Source: Geosiphon pyriformis
Lineage: Eukaryota; Glomeromycota; Glomeromycetes; Archaeosporales; Geosiphonaceae
Direction of reading: 5' to 3'
Length of the DNA: 64,000 bases
Assembly (NCBI GenBank): GCA_016748015.1
Contig: JAAOMT010000009.1
Span: forward strand, 722,079 to 786,078
Shown: piece by piece, positions 57,431 through 64,000 of the stretch
Numbering within the stretch: position 1 is the stretch's first letter
How the letters are laid out: the number at the start of each line of letters is the position of its first letter
Translations under genes and position numbers: made by a program
Notes under the pieces: generated by a model
Database searches by the model: none
What the model saw: only the letters and a program-made list of their open reading frames with translations
Told to the model about the DNA's origin: nothing

Positions 57431-58099
57431 GAGAACATAATTTATATATATATAAATATAAAGTATTGTTTTAATTGATTTAAGTAGCTAATTATATATA
57501 ATTAAATATATAATTTACACTTAATTTAAATTATTTAGTTTAATGTATTATACTAAACAATATTTGAACTTTATTTATTAAACATAAAAAATATATATAT
57601 TATTTAATTTAAATTTAAATAATTATAAATATATAATAGTAATTTATTATAAATATTATATAATTTATAATAATAATTCTGATTTTAAAACAAATATATA
57701 TATTTGTTAATGTTTTTATTGTATAATAAAAAAATTTACAAAGATTATTTTAATTATAAATCAGAAATTTAATTATATTTAAATTAAAATAAGTTATATA
57801 AACTTTAAATATATATTAATTTTATGATTATTAAAATTAAGTTAATTTTGATTCTTTTTAAAAATTGAATTTTGTTTTGGTTTCTTAAGTTTTAAGTTTT
57901 AAGCTTTTTATTATTATTTTTTTTATTAATAAGTATAATTCTATTATTATCTAGTATAAAGAATTAAACAAAAAAACTCCAATTAAATATAATTTATGTA
58001 TTTATTATATATAACTAGATACTTAGTTTAATTAAAGTAATATTACATATTTATTTAAAACATTACATCATTATTCAATCTGAAAAAAACAAACAATAT

Positions 58100-61000
58100 T
58101 TACAAGAACCAAAATTAATAATAAAGATCTTATTAATACTAAGTAATTATATTATATAATTTATTAAACAAAAAAACAAAGAACAAAACAACAAAAAAAC
58201 CAAGTTTATATTGTTAACTTTATCATAAAACTTTATATCTGCTCTAAATTTTAATTTAAATACTTATATTAATATCTTATAATATTTTATAAATTGGTAA
58301 GCAAAATTTATTACTATTATAACAGTTTTTTTCTTATTATCAAACATTAATACTGTTTTTTTAAACCAGTTACTTATAATAAAACTTAATAAAAAAGTCT
58401 ATATAATTGCCAAAAAAAAAACCTTAATATTAATTAAGAATTTTTATTTAGCAATTATTTTTTGAATTATATTTATACACAAATTAATATTTTTTAAACA
58501 TATGAAAACATAAACAAAGAGCTTTATTTTGTTGTACAGCAAATATAGTACACTAAAATAGCATTTGTTATAAAACTTTTTTTTAATAACAACTGATAAT
58601 TTCTTATATACAGTTTTTATTAAATAAGTGCACAAACTTGATAAAATTTTGTTAGTATAATCAGAATACATGTAAAAATTTAGGTATTAAACAGCCACAG
58701 TTTGGATCCACTTAATATGCTAAATAAATAAATTAATTACAATTTTCAAACCAGAACTTGTTATATAGCAAGCACAACAGATTAACTTAAAAACATTATA
58801 CAAAAAATAACAAGTATTTTTAAACACAAGTAGACAATTTGTTATAATAAACTTTTCCTAAGCATAATGAAAAAAAATAAGAACAAACAGCAATACTTAT
58901 AAGTATGTCTGTTTAATTGTTGTTTATATTATCTAAATAATTTTTAATTTTTATTTATTTTACCAAAAAATTTTGTTTCTAATAAAATTAATTATATGTT
59001 GTTATTTAATCTAATAACTAATATAAAAATCAGATTGTCATAGACCCAAATTTAAAAAACACAAATTAATTGTTACTTGGCTATTTAAGTATAAGACTAT
59101 AAACTAAAACAAAAGTACATATTTTAGTATTAAAGCAATAGTTTGTAATTTAGTCATTGTTAAAAACATCAGACCTCAAACTTTTATTTTAATGCTCATA
59201 TTAATGTTTAAAAAAAATGCTGCTATCTTATAAATCATAAACAAAAAACCAGTATTCTTCAATAACTTATTAGTATATACACTAAAACTTTTAAACCAAA
59301 CTTCATATAATTGTTTTTAAATAGCTAAAAACTTAACAGAATCTAAAACATTCAAAAAACTATTAATAAAAAACATACTTAAAGACACATAACCAGAATT
59401 AACCATAAATTTAGAAGTTATTTCAAACCAAAAAAGCATTAAATTTCTTGGATCAAGTCTCTTTTAACAAGTCTACTACACTATAGTAATAAAATACCTT
59501 CAAAATTTTGAATATTAAAAACTTGCCAAAATAACAAAAAGCATTAAAAAAATTATTAATTAAGAAAATTTTATTGTTTAAAAAGATTTTTATAATATTT
59601 GCAAGAAAATTGTTTATTAAATTAACTTTTAACTTTATTAAATATTGTAATAGATCTATTGGTGTTTATTTTAAAACCTAAATATTTAAAAAACAATAAT
59701 TAACCAACCATCTAAAAATACTAAACATTAAAAAAAACAACAAATATAACAATTTTTTTTTGTTTAAATTTGCTTAAAAAACTTTAAATTATATAAAAAA
59801 AAGTAATACATAGTTTTATTAGAAAAATTTTTTAGTAAATTAGTCTTAATTTTAAGTTGTTTGTATTAAAATATCTTATTTGCCACATATGCTTCTTGAA
59901 ACAAAATTAAACTGTATTCTATAATTTACAATTGGCTGCAAAACTACAAATACCAAATATGAAAACTGCTTATTTAATAAAGCTTTTCTTAATATTAAGT
60001 TAGAAAAAAACCTAATATTTAAATATATATTAGTCAAAATTAGCTTTAACATACTTTTAGTTAACAAAAAAATACCCAAATATCTGTAAGACTTGTCTTT
60101 TTTTGTTATTATAATTGACAATTTACTAATAAACAAAGAAATATTTTTGATTTTTTGATTAATAAGAATAACCACTATTTTTTTTGTTATTAATCAAAAT
60201 ATTATTAATAGAAAAAAACTCACTGGCAATATTCAGAATATGTTGTGTAAATGCATAATTATTTTTTATTCAAATTGTTTTATTTATAAAAATACTAGCT
60301 GCAAAAAAAGTTTCTATTTGAACTGGCCTTAATTCTGCCTAATCTGACTATAAATTTAGTATTAATTCAGTATTTGCACAAATTTTTATGCCTTTTAACT
60401 TTACACAAAAGTAGATTGTAAAAAATTTTTTAAAAAAAAGACAAAAAAACTTTATTTTAATTCAATTTATTATGTATTTTGTATTCATTTAAAAGCCCAA
60501 AATCTGTTATAATTTGATTGATTCTATTTCTATACAAATTGCCAAAAAAACTAATAAATTTATTATATATCTTTATTTACTTTAGACTTTACTACAAATA
60601 ATCATAAGCCTTATACATATTTTACAAAACCAGCCATATTTTTTGGCTTTTTTTCAAAGCATTTTTTTATTAAAGCCTACTGTAAAAACAAAAACTTGTG
60701 TAAAAGTGTCTTTAAGTACTGAAAATTTGTTTTCATAAAGCACATTATACTATAAGTAAAAAAAATACAATCTAACAAAATTTTTAACAAAACTTTCTTA
60801 ACTGTTTTAATCAAAGCTATCAGTTTGGTATTTATTAGCATTTTTTTTTACTTATATAGCTTTGGAATTATAGACACTTAAGCTCTCCTTTAAAAAATAG
60901 AAACAGCTCTTAAAATTAAACAACTATTTAACAAATTCAAAAAATACTCTAAAATACTTTTATTATAATGTTTTTACAGTTTATTTAAGATATTAGACAA

Positions 61001-62760
61001 ATCAGCAGCTTTGTTATCAAAAAGACTTTTAATAATACACTTAAACTCATTCAAGTTAACTGTTTTTATAACTTTAAAAAAACACTATTATCTACATAAT
61101 TCAAGAATATATAGTAATAAAACCAAAAATTATTTTTAATTTTTGGTATTAAATGTTTTTTTGTCTAATTTTTTATAATTGTATCTATCTTAAATTGATT
61201 TTTTAGGCTCTAAAACCAATTTTTTTCTAACCACCAAATAATTTAATATTATTTTATAAAAAAATTTTTATTTATACAAAAATTTTTTATTTTTTTTTTA
61301 ATTATCTTTTTAATAGTTATGACTTTGGCAAACTTCAATTTATGTAGTTTAAAAGTCTGATCTTTTTTTCTAGTTTTAGACAAAATACAAAAAATTTTTT
61401 CTGTTTTTGCTTTACTTTAACTAAAAAATATACTTTAAAACCAATATTATTAACTTTTAACTATATTTTCATAAGTTAATCAACATTAAAGATATTACTA
61501 AATACAATAGTTTTGACAATTTTTGAAATTAATACTTCTAACTTATAAAATCTAAAAAACTGTTTGTTTTTAAAAACATTAAATACATTATAATAATGCT
61601 TAAAAAAATTTTTATCAGCTAATTTAATCATTATTCTTCTTAAAATTTTTTATATTAGATCTAAATTTTTCTGTTTTCTTGTATCCCAAAAATTTATCAA
61701 AATTATAGACATTCTAAATAACAAGTAATTTTTAAAATGTTTTCACTTTGTATTTTCAGCATTTTTTATACCAAACTTTCAATAATTCTTATTAATCTGC
61801 ATATAAATAGCAAATAAACAATTATTTAAAAGACCACCCAAACCAAAAAAAACCAAAACAGCTTTGTAATTAATATTAAAAAATTCAGAAACATTAGAAA
61901 TCTCTTGGTTTAACAATATTAATAAAAAATATTTACTAACAAAAATATAAATAATAGTCTTATTTACGTTTTTTGAATTGTTTTAAATTAGTAATTTGAA
62001 TGTAATATTCTCATAAAGTAAATTATACAAATCCAAACTAAAATACCTTTTAAAACTTATATATTATCTAAAGTTATTCTTATTAAAATCTTTATTCAAA
62101 ACCATATAAATGCTAATATTAATAGCATTGACAATAAAGTTATTAATATTAGCAGTCTAAAAAAATATAGTTTTAGTTAAAGAATTAGTATAAAGCCCAA
62201 TAATAAACAATAAAACTTTGTTTTTAAAAAAAAATAAACAAAAATAATTTGATCAAGAATTTCAAAAATCTTAAAAACATAATAAGCCAAGAAATTTATT
62301 ATTATTAATGTAATATCCAATCTTTTAAAACTTACATTTATGCCAAAATTAAACACACAAATTCTATTAAATTTGTTTTTAATCTAAAATTTAGTATTTG
62401 CTTTTAATTTAGTTTTAGTAATAAATAATACTAAATTGTTTATGTTTTTATGTTATTTGACAATGTTATTTTGCTTAGCTTTATTATTTATATCTTAAAT
62501 ATTACAGATGGTAAACTTCCAAATCAAATTATTTATTAAGATAAAAAAAATACCAGAGAATTCAAGCTAGTATACAATTGATCTAACTTTGTCAAAATTA
62601 AATTAACAAAAATTTTAAAAGCTACTATTTTTAACTTTAAACTGTCTACCTTAGTGGTTAAAACTTTAGAATTACTTAAATCCAAAACCAAAATCTTGGC
62701 AATTGTCAATAAAAAAAAGAAAATAATATTTGTAATTTATTTAAAACTATGTTTAAATTC
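58100..62760 (-). pseudogene. Decayed minus-sense LINE, most of ORF2
   Basis: Collinear with the LINE at 32.3-39.2 kb. The zinc finger/C-terminal region is at 58444-58671, the RT thumb at 59876-60175 (a YRYLGIFLL and KQFSYLVFVVLQPI frame), the endonuclease TETKL region near 62350 and the end of ORF1 near 62630. G is nearly absent on the plus strand while C persists, as expected for a G+T-rich sense strand read in reverse. Much of ORF1 is missing at the 62.8-kb junction. Confidence 0.75.
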
Positions 62761-62889
62761 AAATTCAAATTAAATACTATTGAGTTTACTAAAGCAAAAA
62801 AGAAGAAAAAAGGAATCAATAATGCAATGATAATATATTTATTAAGATTAATCTTAATTAATATATAATTAATATATTAAATTTTAATT

Positions 62890-63792
62890 AATTTTGTTAA
62901 TTTTAAAAACAAAACAAATTATGTTTTTATATTGTTACAGATAATTATTTGGGATCTAGAAACAAATAACAAATCCATAACTTAGTGCTCAATGGTTATA
63001 ATAGTAATGGTATCTAAAAGTTTTGATTGAATCTTTTGTATAATAAACAGAGATTCAAGTGTTGTTTTATCTATCACTTCCTGAAATTGCAATTTCATTA
63101 AATTTTTTTCTTAGCATAATAGTTAGTAATTCTTTTGGTAAGCTATACTCTATTTTTGAGTGTTCTACCCTTACTCCTGGATTTTTTAACAGTTACTTTG
63201 ACATCAATAATTCTGCACATTTAATTTTTAATCAATTAATAAATAATAACAAAACAAAAAAAAAGAAAAAAAAAAAAAAGATAAAGATAAAAGCCAAGGC
63301 AAGAAAAATTAGTATTCTGTCAATAGTTGTAATTAAGAGCTATTGGTCTAGTGTAATTAGGTATCAATTGCTATTAACATAAAGTATTGATAATAGACAA
63401 TAGATTGTGATTGAAATAAGTATTTTTATTAATATAAGATGTTAAAACTTGGTGGTTTTAAACTAAGAATTCTAGTTGGGAATTTTGTTCTTTTTGCTTC
63501 TAATGTTATTGTTATATATACATAAATTTTGTTATATAAGATTTCTTGAATTTCTCAATTCTCTAGCCAGGAATTTTGGAATTTCTGGAATTCTGTAATT
63601 CCTTAAAAAAAATTCTGGAATTCTGAAATCTTGCAATTCCTTATACTAAAATCCTGTAATTCTAGAATTCTGTAATTTTTCTAAGAAGAATTCTGGAATT
63701 CCACTTTTACTGTGTCTTATTCTAATTGGCTAATTTGTGTACTAATATATAATTCCTATATTTTATGAGTAATAATTTTTTTTTTTTTATAT
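62890..63792 (-). repeat. Dispersed repeat R, right copy
   Basis: Reverse-complement match to 3380-4260, including the AATTCC-rich array (63545-63705) and the TATA-like box (63511-63525). A LINE has inserted at its far end, at about 63793. Confidence 0.7.
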
Positions 63793-64000
63793 TTTAACGA
63801 GTGAAGTCCAAACGTGACCTAGTGTTATACATCATACAAATGATCTAAACTAGGTGCAAATCATGCGCTTTCTACACATGACCAGCCACTTAGGCCAGTC
63901 AAGACTACACTATACACTTATATGCACAGAAACCGAATCTCCAATACCTGAAAAAAATAGACAAAATTTACGAAACCCAAAACCAACACCAAATGCCTCA
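63793..64000 (-). mobile_element. 3' end of a minus-sense LINE
   Basis: In minus sense it gives the final codons of ORF2, the 3' UTR blocks GGCCTAAGTGGCTGGTCAT and a hairpin (63862-63880), then an ACTCGTTAAAATAT and poly(A) end at about 63780-63795. The rest lies beyond the window. Confidence 0.8.

Noticed and set aside
63059-63382. 107-codon plus-strand frame near the right end
   Set aside because: It is antisense to repeat R and runs through a poly-Lys A-rich stretch; not kept in the left copy.

Overview
The window looks like nuclear DNA of an arbuscular mycorrhizal fungus (Glomeromycotina), most like Rhizophagus. That placement rests on the style of the transposon proteins (a Ty3/gypsy polyprotein with a dUTPase, a zinc-knuckle/RRM plus EN-RT-RNaseH LINE), very high A+T, abundant ATT/AAT microsatellites, and one short spliced host gene beside a mitochondrial ribosomal protein gene. 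It is inference from recognised families; no database was searched.

Layout. (1) 1-3220: 5' part (gag, protease) of a minus-strand Ty3/gypsy copy, family A, with its 5' LTR. (2) 3380-4260: a dispersed repeat R with a TATA-like box behind an iterated TTCnnGAA-type array; an inverted copy lies at 62.9-63.8 kb. (3) 4777-24722: a 114-bp tandem array split by a 19.6-kb insertion. That insertion is two nested minus-strand dUTPase-bearing gypsy elements: outer (5010-24608) and inner (11159-20877). Both have matched LTRs, PPT, PBS and 4-bp target duplications. Each codes gag, protease, Cys-rich module, dUTPase, RT, RNase H, integrase and an extra 3' ORF of unknown function. (4) 24.7-32.3 kb: very A+T-rich relics of the same families, themselves nested. 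(5) 32349-39228: a nearly full-length plus-strand LINE, then LINE relics with a fresher 5'-truncated LINE inside them (41093-41603). (6) 44-55.4 kb: the host gene island, with higher complexity, CpG present and dense microsatellites. It holds a two-exon coiled-coil protein gene (49573-51933, minus) and mitochondrial ribosomal protein uL11m (54837-55298, minus). (7) 55.5-64 kb: relics again (an LTR, LINE pieces on both strands, repeat R, and the 3' end of a LINE).

The transposon genes are almost all broken. Where the family motif lets me infer the ancestral codon, the stops mostly replace Trp, Gln or Arg codons, and LTR-LTR differences I compared by eye were all transitions. This points to C-to-T decay that has turned old copies into A+T deserts. 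The least routine items are the 3' accessory ORF seen in three copies, the dUTPase with its Cys-rich module between protease and RT, the promoter-like repeat R, and the recurrent loss of the protease DSG glycine.
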